In this document: piece after piece, positions 19,010-29,157 of the stretch
How positions within the stretch are numbered: the first letter of the stretch is position 1
How the letters are laid out: every line of letters starts with the position of its first letter
Source of the DNA: Nevskia sp.
GTDB taxonomy: Bacteria > Pseudomonadota > Gammaproteobacteria > Nevskiales > Nevskiaceae
Assembly (NCBI GenBank): GCA_021732745.1
Contig: JAKFUK010000001.1
Span: forward strand, 1,376,931-1,440,930
Direction of reading: 5' to 3'
Length of the DNA stretch: 64,000 bases
The notes under the pieces: generated by a model
Database searches by the model: none
Told to the model about the DNA's origin: nothing
What the model saw: the letters and a program-made list of their open reading frames with translations, nothing else
Program-made: the position numbers and the translations under genes

Positions 19010-19039
19010 AGCTCATCGTAAAAGGCATCCGTCAGGCAT

Positions 19040-19071
19040 AAAGTAATACATGAAGCCTCATGTATTACTTT
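19040..19071. promoter_or_regulatory. 14-bp perfect inverted repeat, probable VapBC operator
   Basis: AAAGTAATACATGA and TCATGTATTACTTT are exact inverted complements separated by AGCC, ending 11 bases before the vapB start codon and overlapping the region of its ribosome-binding site. The sequence is AT-rich in a GC-rich neighbourhood. AbrB-type antitoxins usually bind such palindromes with their toxin to repress their own operon. Confidence 0.8.
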
Positions 19072-19082
19072 TGGAGCAGGTC

Positions 19083-19319
19083 ATGCAAACATCGAGCGTC
19101 AGCCAGAAAGGTCAAGTCACGATTCCGGCATCGGTCCGCAAGCAACTCGGTATCAGCACCGGTGATGCGGTGGCCTTCGAGATGGAAGGTGATCGTGTTT
19201 ATCTGAAGGCCGTTCCGTCCACGATCGAAGCTTCATTCGGACTGATCAAGGCCCGGCGCAGCGCCACGCTTGAAGAGATGGATGACGCCATCCGCAGGCG
19301 CGGAGCCGCCACGACATGA
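19083..19319 (+). CDS. vapB: AbrB/MazE-type antitoxin (VapB)
   Basis: 78 residues from the ATG at 19083, preceded by GGAG at 8-11 bases. The N-terminal swapped-hairpin DNA-binding domain is clear: VSQKGQVTIPASVRKQLGI followed by GDAVAFEMEGDRVYLKAV. The C-terminal tail (about 45-78) is the likely toxin-neutralising part. It overlaps the toxin gene by 4 bases (ATGA). A 14-bp palindrome precedes it. The pair sits between pdhB and pdhC in the same orientation. Confidence 0.9.
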   Translation: MQTSSVSQKGQVTIPASVRKQLGISTGDAVAFEMEGDRVYLKAVPSTIEASFGLIKARRSATLEEMDDAIRRRGAATT

Positions 19320-19708
19320 TCGCGCTGGACACCAACGTGCTCGCTCGTGCGCTGATTGACGATCCCGCAGCACCTGCGCAGAGCGATGCCGTTCGCAAGC
19401 GGTTGGCGCGCGAAACCCAGCTGTTTGTGCCAGCGGTGGTTCAGGCTGAACTGGTCTGGGTGCTGGAGACAGCTTTCGAACTGAACAAGTCCGAAGTGCT
19501 GGCCTTGCTCGATCATCTGCATGTCAACCGTGCCTACCTGCTCGAGAGCGAACCCGCGTTTACCGCAGCACTCACCCAGTTCCGGAGCAGCGCCGCCGGC
19601 TTCGCCGATTGCCTGATCCTCGCATCAGCACACATCCGGGAAGCTGCACTGCTGACCTTCGATCGCAAGCTCGGCCGACTGCCGGGAACACAACTGTTAG
19701 CCCCATGA
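19316..19708 (+). CDS. vapC: PIN-domain toxin (VapC)
   Basis: 130-residue PIN ribonuclease. The acidic active-site residues are in place: Asp5 (LDTNVL), Glu45 (QAELVW), Asp98 (FADCLI) and Asp116 (TFDRKL). VapC toxins cleave tRNA or rRNA when freed of antitoxin. It is translationally coupled to vapB. The 96-base gap before pdhC holds a CGCGGG/CCCGCG hairpin and the pdhC ribosome-binding site. Confidence 0.92.
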   Translation: MIALDTNVLARALIDDPAAPAQSDAVRKRLARETQLFVPAVVQAELVWVLETAFELNKSEVLALLDHLHVNRAYLLESEPAFTAALTQFRSSAAGFADCLILASAHIREAALLTFDRKLGRLPGTQLLAP

Positions 19709-19804
19709 AGCCGGCGATTCGCGCGACTTCCCATTCTTGAAACAAACCCAGCCGCAGCGCGGGCCCACAGACCCGCGACGACTGCGCACCTTAGGAGCAG
19801 GACC

Positions 19805-20974
19805 ATGAACATCTTCAAACTCCCCGACCTCGGCGAAGGCCTGCAGGAAGCCGATATCCGCGAATGGCACGTCAAGGTCGGCGACACCGTCGCCGTCGAT
19901 CAGCCGCTGCTCGCCGTGGAAACCGCCAAAGCCGTCGTCGAAGTGCCGAGCCCGCAGGCCGGCGTCATCAAGAAACTCTATGGCGCGGTGGGCGACACCA
20001 TGGATGTCGGCAAGCCGCTGGTGGAATTCGAGGCGGCCGCCGGATCGGAATCAGCTGATGCCGCACCGGCAGCGCCGGTGGTCGATCACGGCGGCGCCCG
20101 CAGCGGTGCGATCACCGACACCGGCACGGTGGTGGGTGCCATGCAAGCCAGCAACGAAGTGGTGACCGAAAAGCTCACCAGCGTCGGCAGTGCCGGCGGC
20201 GGCCTCAAGGTGATTCCGGCCGTGCGGGCGCTGGCCCACCGCCTGAATGTCGATCTCACCATCGTCACGCCCACCGGCCCCGACAACATGATCACCGCCG
20301 CCGACGTGCAGCGTGTGCACAAGGTGCTGGCCGATGTTGGCCCGATCGAAAAGCTCAAGGGCCCGCGCAAAGCCATGGCCCGCGCCATGAGCCAGGCCCG
20401 CGACGAAGTGATGCCGACCACGGTCACCGAAGACGCCATCCTCCACGCCTGGACCAGCCCGCAGGACCTGACCATCCGCCTGATCCGCGCGCTGGTTGCC
20501 GGCGTCAAGGCCCAGCCGGCACTCAACGCCTGGTACGACCAGGCCGAGATCGGCCGTCGCCTGCTGGAGAAGATTCACCTCGGTGTCGCCGTCGACACCC
20601 CGGAAGGCCTGTTCGTCGCCGTGCTGCAGGACGTGGCCAGCCGCACGCCGGAATCGCTACGCGCCGGCCTGCAGAACATGAAGGAAGCCGTGAAATCCCG
20701 GAACGTGCCGGCCGAGGAACTGCGCGGCTATACCATCACCCTGTCGAACTTCGGCCGCTTCGGCGGCAAATACGCAACCCCGGCGATCTTGCCGCCGACG
20801 GTTGCCATCGTCGCCGCTGGCTCCATTCGCGATGCCGTGGTGCCGGTCAAGGGGCAAATCGTGATCGCGAAGGTGGTGCCGCTGTCCGTGACCTTCGATC
20901 ATCGCTGCGTCACGGGGGGAGAGGCGACGCAGTTCCTGGCGGCAATGGCGGGGGATTTGGAAAAGGCGGACTGA
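19805..20974 (+). CDS. pdhC: 2-oxoacid dehydrogenase E2 component (dihydrolipoamide acyltransferase)
   Basis: 389 residues; AGGAGCAGG precedes the ATG. One N-terminal lipoyl domain with the lipoylated Lys42 (VETAKAVVEV), an alanine-rich linker, the E1/E3-binding domain at about 136-172 (VIPAVRALAHRLNVDL), and the catalytic domain ending with DHRCVTGGEATQFL. In the catalytic HRxx(D/N)G signature the acidic residue is Thr (His366, Thr370, Gly371), a variant also met in some branched-chain E2 proteins. It transfers the acyl group from E1 to CoA. LipA, needed for the lipoyl cofactor, is encoded 2.7 kb downstream. Confidence 0.93.
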   Translation: MNIFKLPDLGEGLQEADIREWHVKVGDTVAVDQPLLAVETAKAVVEVPSPQAGVIKKLYGAVGDTMDVGKPLVEFEAAAGSESADAAPAAPVVDHGGARSGAITDTGTVVGAMQASNEVVTEKLTSVGSAGGGLKVIPAVRALAHRLNVDLTIVTPTGPDNMITAADVQRVHKVLADVGPIEKLKGPRKAMARAMSQARDEVMPTTVTEDAILHAWTSPQDLTIRLIRALVAGVKAQPALNAWYDQAEIGRRLLEKIHLGVAVDTPEGLFVAVLQDVASRTPESLRAGLQNMKEAVKSRNVPAEELRGYTITLSNFGRFGGKYATPAILPPTVAIVAAGSIRDAVVPVKGQIVIAKVVPLSVTFDHRCVTGGEATQFLAAMAGDLEKAD

Positions 20975-21101
20975 TGCTGGACCGGCGGCTGGGTGTCGAC
21001 CTGAATTGGCAGGCGGTGCCCGGTTGCCGGTGTGTTTTGTGATGGAGCGCACAGTTTGTTGGTCGTGCGCAAAGGCGGTCGTGGAAGTGCCTGCGCGGTC
21101 T

Positions 21102-21180
21102 CGTTATCCTGCAAAGGCAACCGTCGAGAACAACGCATGAAAATCAATGACTTGGAAAGTTGCGACGGCGTTATCCTGCA
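21102..21180. repeat. 12-base direct repeat CGTTATCCTGCA
   Basis: CGTTATCCTGCA occurs at 21102-21113 and again at 21169-21180, upstream of the first cassette-like gene. The second copy runs into a CTGC/GCAG mini-hairpin and then GTTGGGC at 21192-21198. The meaning is unclear; the repeat may mark an insertion boundary. Confidence 0.5.
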
Positions 21181-21239
21181 TTTGCAGCGAAGTTGGGCAC
21201 TACAAAAGCGACGCATTTCTTACTTCACCGGGGGATCAT

Positions 21240-21659
21240 ATGAATGTACGTTACTTGGTCATCGCAATATCTTTCATTGCAATCGGGGCCTACTTCGGCG
21301 GTATTTTCTACGTGAACCATAAATCGGGCACCTTAGTTGACGTCTCGTTCGTATCGGGATATATCACGCTAATTGGTGGCACGTTGGCAACTCACTTGGG
21401 CGCAGTTTTTGGCTTAAATCAAGCGAATAAACCTCCGGCAGGAGTGGCAGCTTCTGCGGCAATACCGGTGGTGGAGCTAAGCATTCTTGAGAGTGCCGCA
21501 GCCTGGAGCTATATCGGCTCCCTAGTCTTAGCAGTGGGCCTCTGGGGCTGGCATGATTTTGAAAAAACCTATGCGGAGGCAATTCGCAATCTCGCACTGA
21601 CTTTCCCAGGTATTATCGCGGGTGTACTAGCTGTTGCGGTCAATGTAAGGCGGCAGTAG
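21240..21659 (+). CDS. Small integral membrane protein, candidate integron cassette gene
   Basis: 139 residues from the ATG at 21240, with GGGGG eight to ten bases upstream. About four membrane helices: residues 4-25 (YLVIAISFIAIGAYFGGIFY), 30-52, 81-100 and 112-134. No family recognised. Its base composition is lower in G+C than the flanking pdhC. The gene is followed five bases after its stop by a complete attC site (21664-21741), the arrangement of an integron gene cassette. No integrase gene is present in the window. Confidence 0.72.
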   Translation: MNVRYLVIAISFIAIGAYFGGIFYVNHKSGTLVDVSFVSGYITLIGGTLATHLGAVFGLNQANKPPAGVAASAAIPVVELSILESAAAWSYIGSLVLAVGLWGWHDFEKTYAEAIRNLALTFPGIIAGVLAVAVNVRRQ

Positions 21660-21663
21660 TAAT

Positions 21664-21741
21664 ATCTAACAATGCGCTCCAGCCTACCCCACAGCCTTCG
21701 CTTCGCTACGGCTGCGGGTCAGCTGAGCTTAGGCGTTGAAC
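21664..21741. other. Integron attC recombination site (78 bp)
   Basis: R'' is ATCTAAC (matches RYYYAAC) at 21664-21670 and R' is GTTGAAC (matches GTTRRRY) at 21735-21741. Inside, L'' GCTCCAGC and L' GCTGAGC pair with one extra C in L'', the diagnostic extrahelical base, at the same place as in aadA-type attC sites (GTTCAAGC/GCTTAAC). The centre folds on ACCCCACAGCC/GGCTGCGGGT around a variable loop. The length is typical. It lies directly behind one membrane-protein gene and 41 bases before a second, AT-rich one. Confidence 0.85.
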
Positions 21742-21782
21742 TTCAAAAATACATTCCAATTAATCTTGTGCTTACACGCTAA

Positions 21783-22505
21783 ATGATTGACAAAATAATA
21801 AAATATATTGAGCAATACGACAGTTTATATTTTTTTGCATTTGCTGTATCTATAATTATTGTTGGCCTCATTGTTCTTATAGCAGCAGTTATTATCAGCG
21901 TTATTGCAGAAAGACTTAAAAAGCCATTCCCTAGTGGCAATTTTGCAGTATTTATTTACTTATGGCTTGGCATTGTGAGCACATGCTATTTATCTTGGCT
22001 TGGTTTGAGCGGTTACTTCAACTTAAATCCACCCTACAGCAAGCTCAAGCAAAGTTATGCGGCCGAAAAAATTGATGGCGCAAAAATAGCTCTTGAAAAA
22101 GAGCAATTAAAACTATCAAATCCCAAATCTATTTCTATACAAGAGTTAGAAATTACATTATCAAACATAATTAGTCTTAGCACTCAATTGGCCGACACTG
22201 CGACTCAGCAAAAAGAAGAAATATCCCTTCTCCAACAATCAGTAGCAGTCGAGCAAAGCAAGGCAGTTGAAGCACAAAGGCTGGCAAACTCAATTCAATC
22301 TCTATCAAAAGATCAAATTGAGGCAGTTCAATTCCTCATAACAAAAGATGCATCTGAATCATCTAGGTCATCTTTTGTTTGGGGTTTGGTAATATCATTT
22401 CCCGTTGGCTTTTTGGCCTCATTTCTAGCCTCTTTTCTTTATGGGCGATATTCCAAAGAAGTCGAGTTAATTAAAAATAAAGTTACTTCGGTTTATAGCT
22501 CGTAG
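21783..22505 (+). CDS. AT-rich membrane protein with coiled coil, candidate cassette gene
   Basis: 240 residues, ATG start. Helices at about 17-42 (FFAFAVSIIIVGLIVLIAAV), 54-78 and 199-222; between the second and third lies a long Gln/Glu/Lys-rich helix (about 85-185) that reads as a coiled coil. The C-terminal end is short and basic. Codon use (AAA, ATA, TTA) and base composition differ strikingly from the GC-rich chromosome, so recent transfer is likely. It follows an attC site, but no second attC is seen behind it; REP elements start at once. Function unknown. Confidence 0.75.
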   Translation: MIDKIIKYIEQYDSLYFFAFAVSIIIVGLIVLIAAVIISVIAERLKKPFPSGNFAVFIYLWLGIVSTCYLSWLGLSGYFNLNPPYSKLKQSYAAEKIDGAKIALEKEQLKLSNPKSISIQELEITLSNIISLSTQLADTATQQKEEISLLQQSVAVEQSKAVEAQRLANSIQSLSKDQIEAVQFLITKDASESSRSSFVWGLVISFPVGFLASFLASFLYGRYSKEVELIKNKVTSVYSS

Positions 22506-22507
22506 CT

Positions 22508-22624
22508 CGTAGGCGGGTCGCGACCCGCCGTTTTCCGTGACGTAATCGCCTCCCGTTCCTCGTCTCGTAAAGCGAAATCGCTGGCCGCATCGCTACGTCG
22601 ATGGCGGGTCGTGACCCGCCCTAC
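22508..22624. repeat. Two REP-like palindromes (GGCGGGTCGCGACCCGCC type)
   Basis: GTAGGCGGGTCGCGACCCGCC (22509-22529) and GGCGGGTCGTGACCCGCC followed by CTAC (22603-22624) are inverted in orientation relative to each other and each is self-complementary. They open a gene-free stretch that runs from 22506 to 23648. Confidence 0.8.
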
Positions 22625-22665
22625 AGATGGCCATCAATCAAAATCTAGGGTGCGCGATTCGTGGC

Positions 22666-22760
22666 GGGAATTACGGTGACACCTTACTAATTCCCCAAAT
22701 TTGCGAACTGACAGGAATTACGGTGACACCTTGAATTACGGTGACACCTTACCAATTCCC
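22666..22760. repeat. Three copies of GAATTACGGTGACACCTT
   Basis: Copies start at about 22668, 22715 and 22733. The first is bounded by GGGAATTA/TAATTCCC 8-base inverted ends around CGGTGACACCTTAC; the third ends ACCAATTCCC. Units of this kind resemble the terminal repeats that go with REP-associated (Y1) transposases in other proteobacteria, but no transposase gene is present here. Confidence 0.75.
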
Positions 22761-22822
22761 TGATTCGCGGACGGATCGACTGTTGTTGGAGTTGCTTCCA
22801 TCGACGGGCTTCACCGCACTAT

Positions 22823-23378
22823 TTCGCGCTATCGCGCGAGTTACTTTCTTCAACCGCTGAAGAAAGTAACCAAAGAAGGGCGGCCCAGGCATGTCGTCGA
22901 CTCGCGTGAAGCAAAAGCGCGAGTCGATGCCCTGCGCTTCTCGCGCTCTCCGGGGTGCCGCGCTGACGGGCCATCCCTGGCCCGGCATCGCTCGACCGGC
23001 ATCCATGCCGGTCGCCCCCTCCGATCGCTGCGATGCTCGGCGCCATGCAATGGGGAGACGGCCGAAGCTAAGGCCAAAGCAACGGCAACCGCAACCGCGT
23101 AGTTCCGCTTCGGCTTTTGACGTTGCCGTTTCCTTTGACGTTTGGCCCTCTGCATGACGCCGAGCATCGCAGCGATCTCTGGGGGCAGCGGGCATGGATG
23201 CCCGCTGAGCGCGGTCAGGCCATGGATGGCCTGTCCGCGCGGTACCCCAGAGAGCGCGAGAAGCGCAGGGAATCGGATCGCGCCTTTGCTTCTCGCGATC
23301 CGACGGCATGCCGAGGGCCTGTTTTCTTTGCTTACTTTCTTTTGCGCCAAAAGAAAGTAAGTCGCGCGATAGCGCGAA
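22823..23378. repeat. 556-bp composite imperfect palindrome, no gene
   Basis: Ends are 28-base inverted arms differing at one position: 22823-22850 (starting TTCGCGCTATCGCGCGAGTT) and 23351-23378. Inside, matching inverted segments continue (TGCGCTTCTCGCGCTCT near 22931 against AGAGCGCGAGAAGCGCA near 23251; CGATCGCTGCGATGCTCGGCG against CGCCGAGCATCGCAGCGATC), with many smaller hairpins (ACCGGCATCCATGCCGGT; GGGCATGGATGCCC; GGCCATGGATGGCC). The centre is a poorly matched 23050-23150. Open frames here follow the repeats on both strands and I do not regard them as genes. Confidence 0.75.
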
Positions 23379-23404
23379 AAAGCAGCGCCGAAGCCAGCCT
23401 CGGA

Positions 23405-23558
23405 AGGCGGGCACGGCCCGCCCTACGCGAGAACGTCGGCAAAGGATTGCCGACCTACGGCGGGCGGCGGTGCCGTCGGCCTGAAGGCCGACCTACAAGG
23501 CGCAACACTGCAATCGTTGCGTCGAGAATCCGTAGGGCGGCAATCCCTTGCCGCCGTG
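23405..23558. repeat. REP-like cluster before lipA
   Basis: Four GTAGG-type units: 23405-23427 (GGCGGGCACGGCCCGCCCTAC), 23434-23460 (GTCGGCAAAGGATTGCCGAC then CTACGG), 23475-23496 (GTCGGCCTGAAGGCCGACCTAC) and 23531-23558 (GTAGGGCGGCAATCCCTTGC and on). Core variants match those at 1738-1810. Confidence 0.82.
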
Positions 23559-23648
23559 CTGCACCGCAAGTCGAACACCGGGTCAGAGCCCGAACGGGCT
23601 GTCTCGGCGGGCGCGTAAACTACCGCCAGTCCGATCGCGAGTCTTTCC

Positions 23649-24632
23649 GTGTCCCAGCCTCCTGCCTCCCCGCCCGCCCCGCTGGTCACCGGCGTCAAAT
23701 TGCGTGCCGCCGACAAGATGGCGCGCATTCCGGTCAAGGTTGAGCCGACTGTCAACCCGCTGCGCAAGCCGACCTGGATCCGCGCCAGGCTCGGTGAGTC
23801 GGCGGAGGTCGCCAAGGTGAAGGCGGCCTTGCGCGCCAACGGCCTGCACACGGTTTGCGAGGAAGCCAGTTGCCCGAACCTGTCGGAATGCTTCGGCAAG
23901 GGCACGGCCACGTTCATGATCATGGGTGACATCTGCACCCGGCGCTGCCCGTTCTGCGATGTCGCCCACGGCCGCCCCAAACCGCTCGACCTGGACGAGC
24001 CGGCCAAGCTGGCGCGCACCATCGCCGACATGGCCTTGCGCTACGTGGTGATCACCAGTGTGGACCGCGACGATCTGCGCGACGGCGGTGCGGCGCACTT
24101 CGCGGCCTGCATCCGCGAATCGCGACAGGCGTCGCCGAAACTGGTGATCGAAGTGCTGGTCCCGGACTTCCGTGGCCGCATGGACCCGGCACTCGCCATC
24201 TTCAAGGACGCCCCGCCCGACGTCTTCAACCACAATCTCGAAACCGTGCCGCGCCTGTACAAGCAGGCACGCCCGGGCTCGGATTACGAGTGGTCGCTGG
24301 ACCTGCTGGAGCGCTTCAAGGGCCTGCATCCGGCGGTGCCGACCAAGTCTGGTCTGATGCTAGGCCTGGGCGAGGAGATCGAGGAAATCGAGCAGGTGAT
24401 GCGCGATCTGCGTGCCCACGGCGTCAACATGCTGACCCTGGGTCAGTATTTGCAGCCCTCGAAGCACCATCTGCCGGTGTCGCGCTACGTGCATCCGGAC
24501 GAGTTCGAGCGCCTGCGCCTGATCGGCGAAGCGATGGGCTTCGATCATGTGGCCAGCGGGCCGATGGTGCGCTCGTCCTACCATGCCGATCAGCAGGCGC
24601 ATGGCGTGCTGACGGATTCCGCTGCGGGCTAG
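23649..24632 (+). CDS. lipA: Lipoyl synthase
   Basis: Radical-SAM enzyme inserting two sulfurs into protein-bound octanoyl chains, making the lipoyl cofactor of E2 and GcvH. 327 residues from a GTG. The auxiliary-cluster cysteines are Cys70, Cys75 and Cys81 ([12 protein letters not shown]); the radical-SAM CxxxCxxC is at 96-103 (CTRRCPFC). The C-terminal conserved Arg-Ser-Ser-Tyr (VRSSYHAD) is present. lipB is not adjacent. It serves the PDH-type E2 encoded just upstream. Confidence 0.96.
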   Translation: MSQPPASPPAPLVTGVKLRAADKMARIPVKVEPTVNPLRKPTWIRARLGESAEVAKVKAALRANGLHTVCEEASCPNLSECFGKGTATFMIMGDICTRRCPFCDVAHGRPKPLDLDEPAKLARTIADMALRYVVITSVDRDDLRDGGAAHFAACIRESRQASPKLVIEVLVPDFRGRMDPALAIFKDAPPDVFNHNLETVPRLYKQARPGSDYEWSLDLLERFKGLHPAVPTKSGLMLGLGEEIEEIEQVMRDLRAHGVNMLTLGQYLQPSKHHLPVSRYVHPDEFERLRLIGEAMGFDHVASGPMVRSSYHADQQAHGVLTDSAAG

Positions 24633-24658
24633 CGCTCGCTCTGCGCGCGAAACAGCCT

Positions 24659-26765
<2,107 letters not shown>

Positions 26766-26877
26766 GTCGCCAGAGGATCCGGGAAGCGGGGAGATACATA
26801 GCCTAAGAGCGCGCCCGGACATTTGCACCGGCTTGCCGCCAAACCCATACTTCGGCGGCCTTCAAGGACTCCCCCGC

Positions 26878-29100
26878 TTGCAATTTCCGACCTCCCCACT
26901 GCTGCGCGTCTGCGCAGCACTCAGCCTGCTGTGCAGCGCCACTGCGCAAGCCGAGACGGCGTCCTGTCCGCAGCTCGATTTCACCAGCGAACTGCCGCCG
27001 ATTCCGTCCGATCCGAAGCTGGTGCTGAATGCCGACAACGCCGATCTCAACGAGGGCGGGCAGTCGAGCCTGAGCGGCTCGGTGCGGGTCAGCCAGAACG
27101 GTCGTGAATTCGCGGCCGAGCAGGTCAACTACAGCGAGGCCGAGCAGCGCATCCGCACCGATTCGCAGACCCTGTTCCGCGATTCGCGCTACGCCATCCG
27201 CAGCGGCAAGACCGATTACGACCTGGCACTCGGCAGCGGCGTGTTTCTCGACAACAGCTTCACCCTGCGCTCGATCGGCGGCCGTGGCCTGGCGGATCGC
27301 ATCGCGATCAAGGAAAGCGGCGAGGCAAGGCTGGACGGCGTGCGCTTCACCACCTGCGCGCCCGGCAACGAGGCTTGGACCCTGTCGGCCTCGACCATCA
27401 AGTTCGACGAGGACTCGGGTCGCGGCTCGGCCACCAACGCCCTGCTGCGCTTTCAGCAGGTACCGATCTTCTACCTGCCGTGGTTCCAGTTTCCGATCGA
27501 CGGCCTGCGCCACTCCGGCTTCCTTTTCCCGATCGTCGGCAACAACGAGAACACCGGCTTCGACATCCGCTGGCCGGTCTATCTGAACCTGGGCCCGAAC
27601 TACGATGTGACCCTGATCCCGCGCTATCTGTCGGAACGCGGCACCCAGATCGGCGGCCAGTTCAACTATCTGTTCAAGGGCCACGAAGGCGATCTGTTCG
27701 GCGAATTCCTGCCCAGCGACGACAAGCTCGCCAACCAGAGCCGCAGTTTCATCGACTTCAAGCACATCGGCGCGGTGAGCCGCAATCTCGGCATCGAAGC
27801 GAAGTACGGCCGGGTCAGCGACCAGAACTACTTCGCGACCTTCGGCGGCGGTGTCGACCTGACCTCCACCCCGTTCCTCGAACGCGGCGCGCGGCTGACC
27901 TGGCAGGCACCGACGGTGTTCCGCATCGAAGCGCTGGTGCAGGACTACCAGACCTTGTCGCAGACCCAGACAGCCGCAGCACTCGGGGTGGTCGATCCGT
28001 ACCAGCGGCTGCCGCAGATCCGGGTTGATGCGCTGTCGAAGAACAGCTTCCTCGGTGCTCGCGGCGGCTTTTTCGGCGAGTTCACCAATTTCGCGCGCAG
28101 CAATTCGGTAGAGGGCCAGCGGGTCATCGCCCAGCCTTATGTGCGCTGGGAGCGGGATCAACTGTCCTGGTACGCCAACGCCCAGGCCGATCTGTCCTAC
28201 ACCGCCTACAACCTGACCAACACGCCGGCGGGTGGCTCGGACGCGCCCCGCCGCACCCTGCCGCAGTTCAGTGCCGAAGGCGGCCTGCGCTTCGAGCGGC
28301 TGACCGGCGGCGGCGATGTACAGACCCTGGAACCGCGTCTGTTCTATCTGTACACGCCGTTTCGCGAGCAGGACGAACTGCCGCTGTTCGACACCGGCCT
28401 GCCCGACTTCGATTTCCCGCAGTTGTTCGCGCGCAATCGCTACTCTGGCTACGACCGCATTTCCGACGCCAACCAGCTCACCACGGCGGTGACTTCGCGC
28501 TTCATCGAAGCCGATTCCGGCATCGCCCGGCTCAGCGCCACGCTGGGTCAGATCTATTATTTCCGGGGTCCGCGCGTCGATCTTCCGGGCTTCGCCACGC
28601 CCAGCGAAGGCAGCTCCAACTTCCTTGGCAATCTCGACTACGCGCTGTCGACAAACTGGTCGGCGATAGCCACCACCGAAGTCTCCTCCACCTTCGACCA
28701 GGTGGTGCGTAGCTCGATTGCGCTGCGCTACCGCGATGGCGTGGCCGACGCCGGCCGGCGCTTCGATCTGGCCTATCGCTATCGCCGCACGCTGCTGGAA
28801 CAGGCCGACGCCAGCTTTTCATCGCCGATCACCGACGCCTGGCGGCTGGCGGCGCGGCTGCGTTACAGCCTGCGCGATTCGACCACGCTGGAATCGTTTG
28901 CCGGCGTCGAATACTCGACCTGCTGCTGGGCGATCAGCGGCACCTACCGGCGCTATCTGGTCGGTGGCATCGACCGCTTCAACAACGGTTTCTATGTCCA
29001 GCTCGAACTGAAAGGTCTGAGCAAGATCGGCAACGGCTTCGAGCGCCTGCTGCCGAGCGATGAATTCGCCTCCGACAAGCGCAGCGGCAACGGCCGCTGA
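26878..29100 (+). CDS. lptD: LPS-assembly protein LptD
   Basis: Outer-membrane beta-barrel that, with LptE, inserts lipopolysaccharide into the outer leaflet. 740 residues from the TTG at 26878, favoured because AAGGA lies 9 bases upstream and a signal peptide follows (LLRVCAALSLLCSATAQA); a TTG at 26833 is the alternative. The N-terminal OstA/LptA-like jellyroll covers about 40-180 (QVNYSEAEQRIRTDS, DGVRFTTCAPGNEAW), then the barrel. Cysteines are present near the N-terminus, around residue 160 and as a CC pair near the C-terminus (YSTCCWAIS), as needed for the inter-domain disulfides. It leads the surA-pdxA-rsmA operon. Confidence 0.94.
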   Translation: MQFPTSPLLRVCAALSLLCSATAQAETASCPQLDFTSELPPIPSDPKLVLNADNADLNEGGQSSLSGSVRVSQNGREFAAEQVNYSEAEQRIRTDSQTLFRDSRYAIRSGKTDYDLALGSGVFLDNSFTLRSIGGRGLADRIAIKESGEARLDGVRFTTCAPGNEAWTLSASTIKFDEDSGRGSATNALLRFQQVPIFYLPWFQFPIDGLRHSGFLFPIVGNNENTGFDIRWPVYLNLGPNYDVTLIPRYLSERGTQIGGQFNYLFKGHEGDLFGEFLPSDDKLANQSRSFIDFKHIGAVSRNLGIEAKYGRVSDQNYFATFGGGVDLTSTPFLERGARLTWQAPTVFRIEALVQDYQTLSQTQTAAALGVVDPYQRLPQIRVDALSKNSFLGARGGFFGEFTNFARSNSVEGQRVIAQPYVRWERDQLSWYANAQADLSYTAYNLTNTPAGGSDAPRRTLPQFSAEGGLRFERLTGGGDVQTLEPRLFYLYTPFREQDELPLFDTGLPDFDFPQLFARNRYSGYDRISDANQLTTAVTSRFIEADSGIARLSATLGQIYYFRGPRVDLPGFATPSEGSSNFLGNLDYALSTNWSAIATTEVSSTFDQVVRSSIALRYRDGVADAGRRFDLAYRYRRTLLEQADASFSSPITDAWRLAARLRYSLRDSTTLESFAGVEYSTCCWAISGTYRRYLVGGIDRFNNGFYVQLELKGLSKIGNGFERLLPSDEFASDKRSGNGR

Positions 29101-29157
29101 AGCGGGCCGGGACTGCGTGCTACCCTTTGATTTCCCGTCGTCCTGACCGTGCCCGCG

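Noticed and set aside
21192-21198. GTTGGGC upstream of the first cassette-like gene as the R' box of a second attC or of attI
   Set aside because: The box fits GTTRRRY, but I found no matching RYYYAAC box with pairing L boxes 50-140 bases upstream, so a full site cannot be claimed.
22666-22760. CRISPR array
   Set aside because: Only three copies of an 18-base unit with irregular spacing and no spacer-like unique segments; fits a transposon-type repeat better.
21660-23648. tRNA genes as integration targets next to the accessory patch
   Set aside because: No cloverleaf or CCA-type 3' end could be found here or in other gaps of the window.
22749-23743. Several Arg/Pro-rich open frames on both strands
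   Set aside because: They follow the large inverted repeat on both strands and encode the repeat in translation; no ribosome-binding site or domain.
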